A stretch of DNA of 64,000 nucleotides from Chryseobacterium aureum (GTDB lineage: Bacteria > Bacteroidota > Bacteroidia > Flavobacteriales > Weeksellaceae): the NCBI RefSeq assembly GCF_003971235.1, contig NZ_CP034661.1, positions 3,224,001 through 3,288,000 of the forward strand. Reading direction: 5' to 3'. Below are positions 34,421-41,894 of the stretch, piece by piece. The notes below the pieces were generated by a model. The model was not told the DNA's origin and did no database searches. It saw only the letters and a list, made by a program, of their open reading frames with translations. The first letter of the stretch is position 1, and each line of letters begins with the position of its first letter. The translations under genes and the position numbers were made by a program.

Positions 34421-35362
34421 TTAGTTCATTAATTTTTGATGTAATTTCTCACAGAGTTCTTCAATATCATCTTTCCTCAACAGCTCAGCAATCCATTCTT
34501 GTGGAATATTTTCATATCCATAATAAATTCCAGCAATACCTCCTGTGATGGCTCCTGTTGTATCGGTATCCTCTCCCAGATTTACTGCTTTTAAAACTGC
34601 TTCAGAATAGCTTTCTGAGTTGAGGAAACACCATAGAGAGGCTTCAAGGCTGTGGAGAACATATCCACCACTCTTAATTTCATCTTCAGGATATTGGGAA
34701 ATATCATTTTTGAGAATTCTTTGGAAAAGCTCAATTTCATCTGGATTAAAACCCTGTTCTTCAGCATATTTCAATGCAACATTTTGTGTATGCATGTATG
34801 CTTCTCTTTTTCTCTTCCCTTTCAACAATTGAATAGCAAAAATAACATAGATAAAACAGGCAAAAACAGAACGGAAATGCCCGTGAGTTATTGCTGAGAC
34901 TTCTTTTACCGTCAGATAGAGTTTCTGAACATCATTTTCATTTTCAAGATAAAAAGCAATAGGAAGAATTCTCATTAAAGAACCATTTCCATTGTCTTCT
35001 TCAAAAATATTTCCTGAAAATCGGGCACTTTCACCTTTAATTAATCTTGCCAGAGCGTGTCTTGTTGTTCCTCCAATATCAAAAAGTCTTCCATGGGCTG
35101 TCCAATGACCGTATTTATTCCATTTCACAAAGCTTTGCCCTATTTTTTCCAAATCGTAGCCTTTGGTAAGCTCTTCTGCAAGACAAAATGTAAGAGAGCT
35201 GTCGTCACTCCAGGTTCCTTTAGGCTGATTCCAGGACATGTATTCCAGCATTTTTGTCACCGGAACACGTTTTAAGTCTTCTCTTTTTTTAAATTCCACC
35301 GGAACTCCAAGCGCATCTCCAATACAGACGCCCATAATTCCGGCTTTTACTTTGTTTTCCAT
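34421..35362 (-). CDS. ADP-ribosylglycohydrolase (DraG-like)
   Basis: This 313-residue hydrolase carries the DraG-family metal motifs: GDALGVPVEF near the N-terminus, GTWSDDSSLT (49-58, Asp53-Asp54) and GEDTDTTGAITGGIAG near residue 260. The family removes ADP-ribose from Arg or Ser side chains, or from nucleic acid or small molecules. Its start overlaps the sirtuin stop, so the two are coupled. Confidence 0.93.
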   Translation of the reverse strand: MENKVKAGIMGVCIGDALGVPVEFKKREDLKRVPVTKMLEYMSWNQPKGTWSDDSSLTFCLAEELTKGYDLEKIGQSFVKWNKYGHWTAHGRLFDIGGTTRHALARLIKGESARFSGNIFEEDNGNGSLMRILPIAFYLENENDVQKLYLTVKEVSAITHGHFRSVFACFIYVIFAIQLLKGKRKREAYMHTQNVALKYAEEQGFNPDEIELFQRILKNDISQYPEDEIKSGGYVLHSLEASLWCFLNSESYSEAVLKAVNLGEDTDTTGAITGGIAGIYYGYENIPQEWIAELLRKDDIEELCEKLHQKLMN

Positions 35363-36048
35363 CAGGCTAAATTGACTAATTTATCAAACAATAATTTCAT
35401 TCCTTGTGTAGCTGTTTCTTTCATCACTACGGCTCTTTGTCCGTATCCGAATCCTGTTTCATTAGGATTGATAACAATGAGCAGACAGTCGTCTTTGATA
35501 TCATGAATCAGCCCGGCAGCCGGATATACCTGCAAAGAGGTTCCGATTACCAGCAGAATATTCGCCTCTTTTACCATTTCTCTTGCCGTATGGTACAAAG
35601 GAACGTCTTCTCCAAACCAAACGATAAAAGGTCTTAATTGCGCCCCATCTTCTGCTTTGTCTCCGATATTGATATCTTCTTTCTGTTCATACACCAAGGC
35701 TTTATTATTACACGAGCATGATTTGAACAATTCTCCGTGAATATGGAGAATATTGGTAGATCCTGCTCTTTCATGAAGATCATCAATATTCTGGGTAATG
35801 ATCTGCACATCGAAGTGTTGTTCCAGCTCTGCCAGTAACTGATGCGCTTCGTTGGGCTGAACTTCATGTAGCTGCCGTCTTCTCTGGTTGTAAAATTCAA
35901 GGACCAAAGCTCTGTCTTTTCTCCATCCTTCCGGACTTGCCACATCTGTTACATTATGATTTTCCCAGAGACCGTCTCCGTCTCTGAAGGTTTTTATTCC
36001 GCTTTCGGCGCTTATTCCGGCGCCGCTTAATATGGTTAGTTTTTTCAT
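35362..36048 (-). CDS. Class III sirtuin (NAD-dependent deacylase)
   Basis: This 228-residue Sir2 protein has GAGISAESGIKTFR (9-22), QNIDDLHERAG (from 86), catalytic His104 (HIHGELF) and GTSLQVYPAAGL. Tyr53 and Arg56 form the YxxR motif that in class III sirtuins (CobB, SIRT5) favours succinyl/malonyl-lysine. Only one Cys pair (CSC at 111-113) is visible where four zinc ligands are usual. Products are nicotinamide and O-acyl-ADP-ribose, the substrate of the macrodomain protein encoded just upstream. Confidence 0.93.
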   Translation of the reverse strand: MKKLTILSGAGISAESGIKTFRDGDGLWENHNVTDVASPEGWRKDRALVLEFYNQRRRQLHEVQPNEAHQLLAELEQHFDVQIITQNIDDLHERAGSTNILHIHGELFKSCSCNNKALVYEQKEDINIGDKAEDGAQLRPFIVWFGEDVPLYHTAREMVKEANILLVIGTSLQVYPAAGLIHDIKDDCLLIVINPNETGFGYGQRAVVMKETATQGMKLLFDKLVNLA

Positions 36049-36052
36049 GGGT

Positions 36053-36559
36053 TTACTCTAATAATTTACTGTAAATCATTTCATTCTCATCATCAAAACA
36101 GACAAAAATAACTTTCTCAATGATTTCTGATTGAAATTTTCTGACCTCATCTACTGCTATTTTTCCTGCCAGCTCTTTTGGAAACCTATAAATTCCTGTA
36201 CTGATATTAGGAAAAGCAATGGTTTTTACACTAAGGCTTTCTGCTAATTTCAAAGAATTGCGATAACAGTTGGCCAGAAGCATTGATTCTTTTTCTTCAT
36301 GGCCATTCCAAACCGGACCTACTGTATGAATAATATATTTTGCAGGGAGGTTTCCTGCATTGGTTACTACAGCTTCTCCCGTTTTGCATTTTCCTTGTCT
36401 ATTTCTGATCGCTTTGCATTCTTCCAATATCTGAGACCCTCCAGCTCTATGAATAGCTCCATCTACTCCACCTCCGCCAAGTAAGGATGAATTGGCTGCA
36501 TTGACAATGGCATCAGCTTGAATTTTTGTAATGTCTCCTTTTATTAATTCAATTTTCAT
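36053..36559 (-). CDS. Macrodomain protein (O-acyl-ADP-ribose / ADP-ribosyl hydrolase)
   Basis: A single macrodomain of 168 residues: [17 protein letters not shown], the catalytic-loop [16 protein letters not shown] (about 28-43) and the ribose-binding ISTGIYRFP near 120. This set matches the MacroD/YmdB type, which deacetylates O-acetyl-ADP-ribose and removes ADP-ribose from Asp/Glu. Four bases separate it from the sirtuin that makes O-acyl-ADP-ribose; it overlaps DUF4291 by 4 bases. Confidence 0.94.
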   Translation of the reverse strand: MKIELIKGDITKIQADAIVNAANSSLLGGGGVDGAIHRAGGSQILEECKAIRNRQGKCKTGEAVVTNAGNLPAKYIIHTVGPVWNGHEEKESMLLANCYRNSLKLAESLSVKTIAFPNISTGIYRFPKELAGKIAVDEVRKFQSEIIEKVIFVCFDDENEMIYSKLLE

Positions 36560-37191
36560 CTTAAATTGAGTTTTTTATTTAAACCCTCATCATCAAATAA
36601 TAAGGGCTTTTCTTCAGGAATGATCAGATTATCTAAATTATCATTCAGTACAAACCGATATTGTTCCTTCACAAAATCTGAAATATTTTCAATGAGAATA
36701 ATATCTTTCTTAGCAAAAGAACGGGTGAATTCATTCCGCAAGCCGATCTGTATTGCTCGTCGTTCCAGCTTATTTCCAAAAGGATCATGATCCGGATCCC
36801 ACTGCAGTCTTACTGATGATTGTTTTATCTGATCCTGCCATTCATTCCTGGAGATACCTAAGGTTTTATTGTAAGAGGAATATACCGCATTTTCCAAATA
36901 GTTTATAAATGCTTCTTTCTTCAAATGAATTGCTAAAACACTTTCCTGATCTTCTTTCCTTCCCCAACCACTACGATACATCATCCAAAGGAAATTAGGT
37001 TTTATCCACGTCATTCTTTCTAAACTGAAATTTCCACCAAGAAATTGATTTTTAACAGCAAATTCTCCAATTTCTTTTCTATAAGACTGATACACTATAA
37101 TTTTCTCATCATCATATTGAGCCATGATGTGATAACCCTGTTGAGGCCAGTCTTGTAATTGTTCTTTATATCTTCTTAATTTAAGATTCAT
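36556..37191 (-). CDS. DUF4291 protein
   Basis: This 211-residue protein has the DUF4291 pattern: [15 protein letters not shown], the highly conserved [19 protein letters not shown], a VLAIHL strand, and [24 protein letters not shown]. Function is unproven. Overlaps of 4 bases on both sides tie it to the PARG-like and macrodomain genes. As the cluster lacks a recognised ADP-ribosyltransferase, this and the vWA/coiled-coil proteins are the unexplained candidates; that is inference only. Confidence 0.88.
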   Translation of the reverse strand: MNLKLRRYKEQLQDWPQQGYHIMAQYDDEKIIVYQSYRKEIGEFAVKNQFLGGNFSLERMTWIKPNFLWMMYRSGWGRKEDQESVLAIHLKKEAFINYLENAVYSSYNKTLGISRNEWQDQIKQSSVRLQWDPDHDPFGNKLERRAIQIGLRNEFTRSFAKKDIILIENISDFVKEQYRFVLNDNLDNLIIPEEKPLLFDDEGLNKKLNLR

Positions 37192-38003
37192 TGTATTTCT
37201 TCAAACGGTTTCAGCATTTCTTCTTTCTTAGTAAGTACTGCAAAAACCACTCTTTTAAATTTATTTTTATACTTCCCCTGAAGATGCTTCCTGAATAATC
37301 CTGCAATATCTTCTGGATCATTTTTGAAAACCCCGCATCCCCATGCCCCTAAGATCAAAACTTCATTTCCCTGATGTAGGGCCAACGAAAGCATTTTATC
37401 CATTCTGACATCCATCGCATCGGAAATTTCATGTGCCTTTTCCGGTTCCTGACGTTTTACCACTCCTGCATTGACTGCCGGAGAAGTGATAAAATTACAC
37501 AGAACAGGCTTAGGAAGCAGCTCTCCTTTATCTTTTCTGAATACCGGAACTTTCGGGCTGTAAATCATGGTATCAGTATAAAAACAGGATTCCATTGCAC
37601 GGTGAATTCTATAATAATCCCAACCCTGAAGCAGGCTCTGGTATAGCCCTGAAGTTCTTGCCAGACTTTCTTCCTGTGCTTCTGCTCCATTGATAAAGCC
37701 GCCACCAGGATTTTTTGCTGATGCAAAGTTCAGACACATGATTTTTTCCTGATCCTCTTCTTCGGCTAATTGTAAAATTGCTTTTAAAGAACTGCATTTC
37801 CATGTTTCAATTTTTGTATCAAAATGGGCTTGCCGCATTGGAGAATCTTTCATTTCAGAAAGCTGTTCCGGAGTGAAAAGAGAGGTTTCTTTTTTACTGA
37901 TTTCCAGCTCATTTTCTATATTTATTTTTTCGTTATGTTCGTTAATATAATATTTTTTAGCTAAGATATCCAAAGTATCTTTTGCCATTCCTTTATTAGT
38001 CAT
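37188..38003 (-). CDS. Bacterial PARG-like protein (TIGR02452 family)
   Basis: This 271-residue protein contains the poly(ADP-ribose) glycohydrolase signature GGG-x7-QEE: ASAKNPGGGFINGAEAQEES, with Gly100-102, Gln110 and catalytic-type Glu111/Glu112. A second conserved block, LILGAWGCGVFKNDP, forms the macrodomain-like ADP-ribose pocket. It would hydrolyse ADP-ribose polymers or terminal units, although bacteria with it often lack a PARP. It is coupled with DUF4291 by an ATGA overlap. Confidence 0.92.
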   Translation of the reverse strand: MTNKGMAKDTLDILAKKYYINEHNEKINIENELEISKKETSLFTPEQLSEMKDSPMRQAHFDTKIETWKCSSLKAILQLAEEEDQEKIMCLNFASAKNPGGGFINGAEAQEESLARTSGLYQSLLQGWDYYRIHRAMESCFYTDTMIYSPKVPVFRKDKGELLPKPVLCNFITSPAVNAGVVKRQEPEKAHEISDAMDVRMDKMLSLALHQGNEVLILGAWGCGVFKNDPEDIAGLFRKHLQGKYKNKFKRVVFAVLTKKEEMLKPFEEIQ

Positions 38004-38079
38004 CGTTAGTTTTTTATGTTGATCATCAAATCTTCCAACTCTGTATTTCCGGCTTTCAGGCTGATTAATTATTTAGAAA

Positions 38080-39150
38080 TTAAAAAATCTGCTTAAAATA
38101 TTTTGAATACGGAGAATAGGATCCGTAGACCGCGTCAAATTCCACATCAATGTTTTCTACTTTAAACTGTTCTTCAATCTGATCCAGACAGGTAACAACT
38201 AAATTCTTTTTAGTCGGGAATACATACGCTCCATCCAGCTTTAAGGCATAATTCAGCAGTTTGTAATCTATTGCTCCGGTTCTAAATTCTTTCTGATATT
38301 CATTAAATGTACAGGTTTCCTCTTCATTATTTTTCAGATGCATTTCTTTTTCATTGCTCATCCAGCCATTTCCGTGACGGGTTGAGTAGCTTCTGGTCAC
38401 ATAATACATTTCAATGTCTTCAATCTTTAAAAGCTTACAGATTTCGAAGGCATTTTTTGAAGTGGTATGCGCATAGGTCACATTGGGAAAAATGCCATGA
38501 TCCATATCGAGTAAAATTCCCTGACTTCCTTCGAAAATAAGGTGATCAAACAAAGCCAGGTAGTTATAATCATTTATTTTCCAATCAATTCTGTCAATGG
38601 CTTCCAAGAAAGGTTCTAAAAGTTGATTAATTTCGTCTTCTTCCGTAAAACCATAGTAATAGGCAATTCCTTTCAGCTTTTCCCTCAGCATCTCTTTGGG
38701 TGCTATGAGATCTATGGCAAATAGCTTACAGGGACTTTCGTTTCTTTTCATCGTTGCTCCTACCCCTTTTCCGCAGGTTCCGTGTTCCAGATTACGGGCA
38801 TTCGTCCTGTTCTGCCATACATCAAAAGGGGTTGTGATTTTCGCCAATGGATGAATATGCAGTTCTGTGTTTCCATCTTTTGTTTTTAATTCTTCCTTCT
38901 CATTAAGAAGAAAAACCGGATGAACAGTACAATGCTCGGTAAAGTAAGAAGGCAGACCGCGAAGTGCACCGCTCGAAAAACTGGAATGTACATGTTTTCT
39001 TTCATCAATCATTACAGTATGTGCCGCCTGCTGTCCTCCTGAAAAGCGGATTACAACAGCCTTCGGATTCTGAGAAGCCAGAAAATCTGTGGTAATTCCT
39101 TTTCCTTCATCACCAAAACCAAGTCCTATTACTATTTGCGCCTTTTTCAT
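38080..39150 (-). CDS. Short adenylosuccinate synthetase-like ligase
   Basis: This 356-residue protein is a PurA homologue clearly shorter than the usual 430. Kept motifs are the GTP/IMP loop GLGFGDEGKG (9-18), the catalytic-His strand GGQQAAHTV, GTCGKGVGA, and FEGSQGILLDMDHGIFP. Differences from housekeeping PurA are GGHNAGHT becoming GGQQAAHT and the aspartate-loop TTTGRRRR region becoming SYSTRHGNGWM. Short PurA-like enzymes include phage PurZ, which acts on dGMP. Its place inside an ADP-ribose operon suggests a modified nucleotide substrate; this is inference. Confidence 0.85.
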   Translation of the reverse strand: MKKAQIVIGLGFGDEGKGITTDFLASQNPKAVVIRFSGGQQAAHTVMIDERKHVHSSFSSGALRGLPSYFTEHCTVHPVFLLNEKEELKTKDGNTELHIHPLAKITTPFDVWQNRTNARNLEHGTCGKGVGATMKRNESPCKLFAIDLIAPKEMLREKLKGIAYYYGFTEEDEINQLLEPFLEAIDRIDWKINDYNYLALFDHLIFEGSQGILLDMDHGIFPNVTYAHTTSKNAFEICKLLKIEDIEMYYVTRSYSTRHGNGWMSNEKEMHLKNNEEETCTFNEYQKEFRTGAIDYKLLNYALKLDGAYVFPTKKNLVVTCLDQIEEQFKVENIDVEFDAVYGSYSPYSKYFKQIF

Positions 39151-39209
39151 GTCCTATTATTTATCTTTTGCCTGGGTTACTCCTGTGAATTAATGCCATT
39201 GACAGGTTT

Positions 39210-40061
39210 CTAAAGCATTTGAAACTGATCTAAACCTGTTCCTGTTGTTCCGAAATTTTGATTTTTAAATGTATCACAAATAATCCCTTTAATAACATTT
39301 GGAATTTCCCTGTGGTCTTCTATAGATATACAGTGTTTTCCCAATAAGTCTTTCCAGCCTCTGTCTGCCCTCAATGCCTGATCTGAATGCAGAACACTGA
39401 TGTGGTATACTTCATATTTTTTCTTTGCTTCTTCCAGCAGTTCAAAATGAGTATAGGTTTGCTGTCCTTTTCCCATAATTTCTCGGATGGCTGAGGCAGA
39501 AAGTGTCTTTAAGCAGGGCTCATCGCCTACGGTAAACAGCAATCCTTTTTGTCCTCTTTTTTCAAAAGCATCGGTTGTGGTGTGGAATGCGGCAAAATAC
39601 CATGCTAAAAGGTAGCTTTCTCCTGCATTACCGCCGCCTCCAGATTCAATGTAAGTTCGTGTAAGCCACATATCCAGTTCTTCATCTCCTGATTCAAACT
39701 GTCCTACCTGAAGTGGGTAACCGTCACATTCATGATCCCCGATTCCCAGGAATAATAAGGCTGGATCAGGAACACCTCCCTGAATAATTCCTCCCATGAG
39801 CTTTGGTAAACCCTCTCTGATCAGTTCATGAGGAATATGACCCATACTTCCTGTAACATCCAGTCCTAAAATAATAGGAACCGAATGAGGATGAACTTCC
39901 GAATCTCTGGATTCTCTGAAAGAAATTCCGTAAGGATTCATGGATTCGTGGGCCATTCTTTTGGCATTCTGGGTGAAAATTTCCCCTGCGGATTTTGTTC
40001 CGTAACCTGCTTTACTTGCTCTGTCATAACGAGCGTCTAAATCGTATCTTGTACTTCCCAT
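39210..40061 (-). CDS. von Willebrand factor A domain protein
   Basis: This 283-residue protein has an N-terminal basic, tyrosine-rich stretch and a vWA domain with an intact MIDAS motif DVTGSMG (68-74) and a later T in the GGGNAGESY loop. vWA proteins act as metal-dependent protein scaffolds, often with partner ATPases or ligases. Three bases separate it from the small coiled-coil gene upstream, suggesting a complex. No signal peptide, so cytosolic. Confidence 0.87.
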   Translation of the reverse strand: MGSTRYDLDARYDRASKAGYGTKSAGEIFTQNAKRMAHESMNPYGISFRESRDSEVHPHSVPIILGLDVTGSMGHIPHELIREGLPKLMGGIIQGGVPDPALLFLGIGDHECDGYPLQVGQFESGDEELDMWLTRTYIESGGGGNAGESYLLAWYFAAFHTTTDAFEKRGQKGLLFTVGDEPCLKTLSASAIREIMGKGQQTYTHFELLEEAKKKYEVYHISVLHSDQALRADRGWKDLLGKHCISIEDHREIPNVIKGIICDTFKNQNFGTTGTGLDQFQML

Positions 40062-40063
40062 AA

Positions 40064-40399
40064 CTATAGTGTTTTTCCAAATAAATATTCAAATCTTTTT
40101 TGGGCTACTTCGAGCTGAATATTCAGATTTCTGATGGTTAATGATAATTCAATGTCTTTCTGAACAAATGCTTCGGGATTAAAATCCGCAAAAGTAAGAC
40201 TGTTTCTGTCTAAAGGACTGATATCTATAAGCCCTTCCTGTTCGCGTTCGAGTTTTTTAATTTTGAGCTCGATATCTTCCACTCTGCGTCTGTAGATCAA
40301 TTCGGAATCTGCTCCGATGATTCTTGCTCTGTCTTCTCTGATCTGATCATTATTTCTTTGTAATGACTCGATAAATCTGGGTTTTAATTCATCTTCCAT
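40064..40399 (-). CDS. Small coiled-coil protein of unknown function
   Basis: This 111-residue protein starts at MEDELKPRF; a further upstream ATG gives an unlikely hydrophobic start. It is rich in charged heptads (YRRRVEDIELKIKKLEREQEGL, then LTIRNLNIQLEVAQKRF), predicting two coiled-coil helices around an acidic loop. Adjacent to the vWA gene by 3 bases, it is probably its partner. No known family. Confidence 0.7.
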   Translation of the reverse strand: MEDELKPRFIESLQRNNDQIREDRARIIGADSELIYRRRVEDIELKIKKLEREQEGLIDISPLDRNSLTFADFNPEAFVQKDIELSLTIRNLNIQLEVAQKRFEYLFGKTL

Positions 40400-40475
40400 G
40401 ATCAAACATTTTATTTGTGTTGATATTACGCTAATTAGACAAGACATGGTAATGCCTCCTTTTTTTATCGATGAT

Positions 40476-41024
40476 TTATACTTTTGAATACATTACATCT
40501 GTTCTCAAAACATATTTCAATCCACTGATCAGCGTTTTTCCTTCATGCCTCAGAGGATGATGAAATATAAGAGCCGTTCCCTTCTTCGGAGCCACTGCAA
40601 ACAGGTTTTCAAATTCGGTTTCTCCCCCTTCAAAATCATCATTCAGATAGATCATAAAGGTATAAAAGCTTTTTTCTTTTTCATTCCTGATATAGCTCCC
40701 GTCTCTGTGCATTTTGAATTGCTGTCCCGGAGCATATTTGTATATCCTCAGCATCTCATTAAAGTTAAGAAGCTGATATCCATTGTGTTCCTGAGGTAGA
40801 AATTCTGCTGCTCTTTTGAAAAGATCTTCAGCAATTACAGGATCAAAAATCATTAACCGGTCATTATTCCTGATGCCTTTATTCATCTGCTGACGTCCGA
40901 ATACATTGATTTTTGCTTCTTCAAAAACTTTTTCCTGAGAAAGGCTGATATAATGATCACATTCTGCTTCAGTGAGAAAATCTTCAATCAGGAATATCTG
41001 TGGATGCAATTCTGTTTTTTCCAT
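40476..41024 (-). CDS. 2-oxoglutarate/Fe(II) oxygenase (prolyl-4-hydroxylase-like)
   Basis: This 182-residue cytosolic enzyme has the P4Hc double-stranded beta-helix with iron ligands His106 and Asp108 (KMHRDGSY) and His160 (PLRHEG), plus Lys170 for 2-oxoglutarate. Family members hydroxylate proteins, nucleobases or small molecules. It lies 26 bases after the NADAR gene in the ADP-ribose cluster; its substrate is unknown. Confidence 0.9.
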   Translation of the reverse strand: MEKTELHPQIFLIEDFLTEAECDHYISLSQEKVFEEAKINVFGRQQMNKGIRNNDRLMIFDPVIAEDLFKRAAEFLPQEHNGYQLLNFNEMLRIYKYAPGQQFKMHRDGSYIRNEKEKSFYTFMIYLNDDFEGGETEFENLFAVAPKKGTALIFHHPLRHEGKTLISGLKYVLRTDVMYSKV

Positions 41025-41050
41025 AGTCCTATTCTGTGTGTGTTTGTGTT

Positions 41051-41593
41051 CTACCTTCTTAATTCATCTCTTACTTCCATCAAAGCAAATCCTAAAAGGT
41101 TTTCTCCATTCCATAAGAGGGGATTTTCTGCTCTGTTATCTGTTTCCAGCATCCCGATTCCCCAGATTTTATCATATGGGCTTGCTTCCACAAGAATTTT
41201 GTCTCCGGTTGACAGCAGGAAGTCTTTAAATTTCTGGTTTTGAGAGAATTTCAAGATATTTCCCTGGGCTACAATTTGATATTTATGATCATCCCATATT
41301 TTGGGATCAAAGTTTTTCACTTTTCGTCCCAGGCTTTTTGCCTGATTGGGTGTAGCTGCTTTTATTATTTCTTTTTCCGTTTCAGCATCATTAAATAACC
41401 TGGCCTTTCCAACCATCATATAATGTTCTGCTGTTTTATAAGTAACTCCGTTTTCTTCAAAGCTTCCCGGAAACCACTGACTGAAACATGATTTGGTAAC
41501 CTGATCTTTTGCCGTGTGTCCCCAGAAAAAGAGAAACTTTATCTTTTCTTTTTTCTGAAAGCGTTCTGTAATATTTTGTAGGGTGTATTTCAT
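41051..41593 (-). CDS. NADAR (YbiA-like) N-glycosidase-type protein
   Basis: This 180-residue protein starts at MKYTLQNITER; the frame extends 7 codons further but the promoter fits the inner ATG. NADAR features are FFWGH near the start, CFSQWFPGSF, the conserved helix AEHYMMVGKARLFND, LGRKVKNFDP, and EASPYDKIWGIGML. E. coli YbiA is an N-glycosidase, and some NADARs remove ADP-ribose from guanine in DNA as antitoxins to DarT-like toxins. No DarT homologue is visible here. It appears to be the first gene behind its own promoter. Confidence 0.92.
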   Translation of the reverse strand: MKYTLQNITERFQKKEKIKFLFFWGHTAKDQVTKSCFSQWFPGSFEENGVTYKTAEHYMMVGKARLFNDAETEKEIIKAATPNQAKSLGRKVKNFDPKIWDDHKYQIVAQGNILKFSQNQKFKDFLLSTGDKILVEASPYDKIWGIGMLETDNRAENPLLWNGENLLGFALMEVRDELRR

Positions 41594-41611
41594 GATTGCG
41601 TTATTTTGACA

Positions 41612-41644
41612 CAAATTTAAGAGAATATCATTTTATCTGCCAAA
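41612..41644 (-). promoter_or_regulatory. Promoter of the NADAR-led operon
   Basis: On the minus strand TTTG (41641-41644), 21-base spacer, TAAATTTG (41612-41619), 18 bases before the ATG. One of the best consensus promoters in the window. Confidence 0.7.
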
Positions 41645-41676
41645 TTTATTTGCGTTTATTTTACACTAATAAATTT
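41642..41676. promoter_or_regulatory. Candidate operator (inverted repeat) at the NADAR promoter
   Basis: Perfect 9-bp arms AAATTTATT (41642-41650) and AATAAATTT (41668-41676), 17-base spacer, overlapping the -33 element. It could bind the Nudix regulator encoded upstream. AT-richness makes chance occurrence possible. Confidence 0.3.
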
Positions 41677-41752
41677 AAACATCTGATAATCAGATATAAA
41701 AATTTAATTTTATTAAACACTAATTCTTATCGCAAATAACACTAATTTGATA

Positions 41753-41814
41753 AGTTTTGGCTAAAGCCAATAGAATGAGATAATAAAAAACGGGCTAAAG
41801 CCCGTTCCTATTGA
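41753..41814. repeat. Double palindromic intergenic repeat
   Basis: Two related palindromes, TTGGCTAAAGCCAA (41757-41770) and AACGGGCTAAAGCCCGTT (41789-41806), share the core GGCTAAAGCC and are flanked by CAATAG / CTATTG. This has the look of a dispersed palindromic element. The rest of 41615-41894 is AT-rich, without a gene. Confidence 0.6.
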
Positions 41815-41894
41815 ATATATAATAATATTTTTTACTCCAATATATTTGTGAAAATTAGTGACAAATTATTCGTGAAATTTGTGTTTAGATATAA

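Noticed and set aside
38080..39150. Calling this gene housekeeping purA
   Set aside because: Short length and changed IMP/aspartate loops argue against it; housekeeping purA is expected elsewhere.
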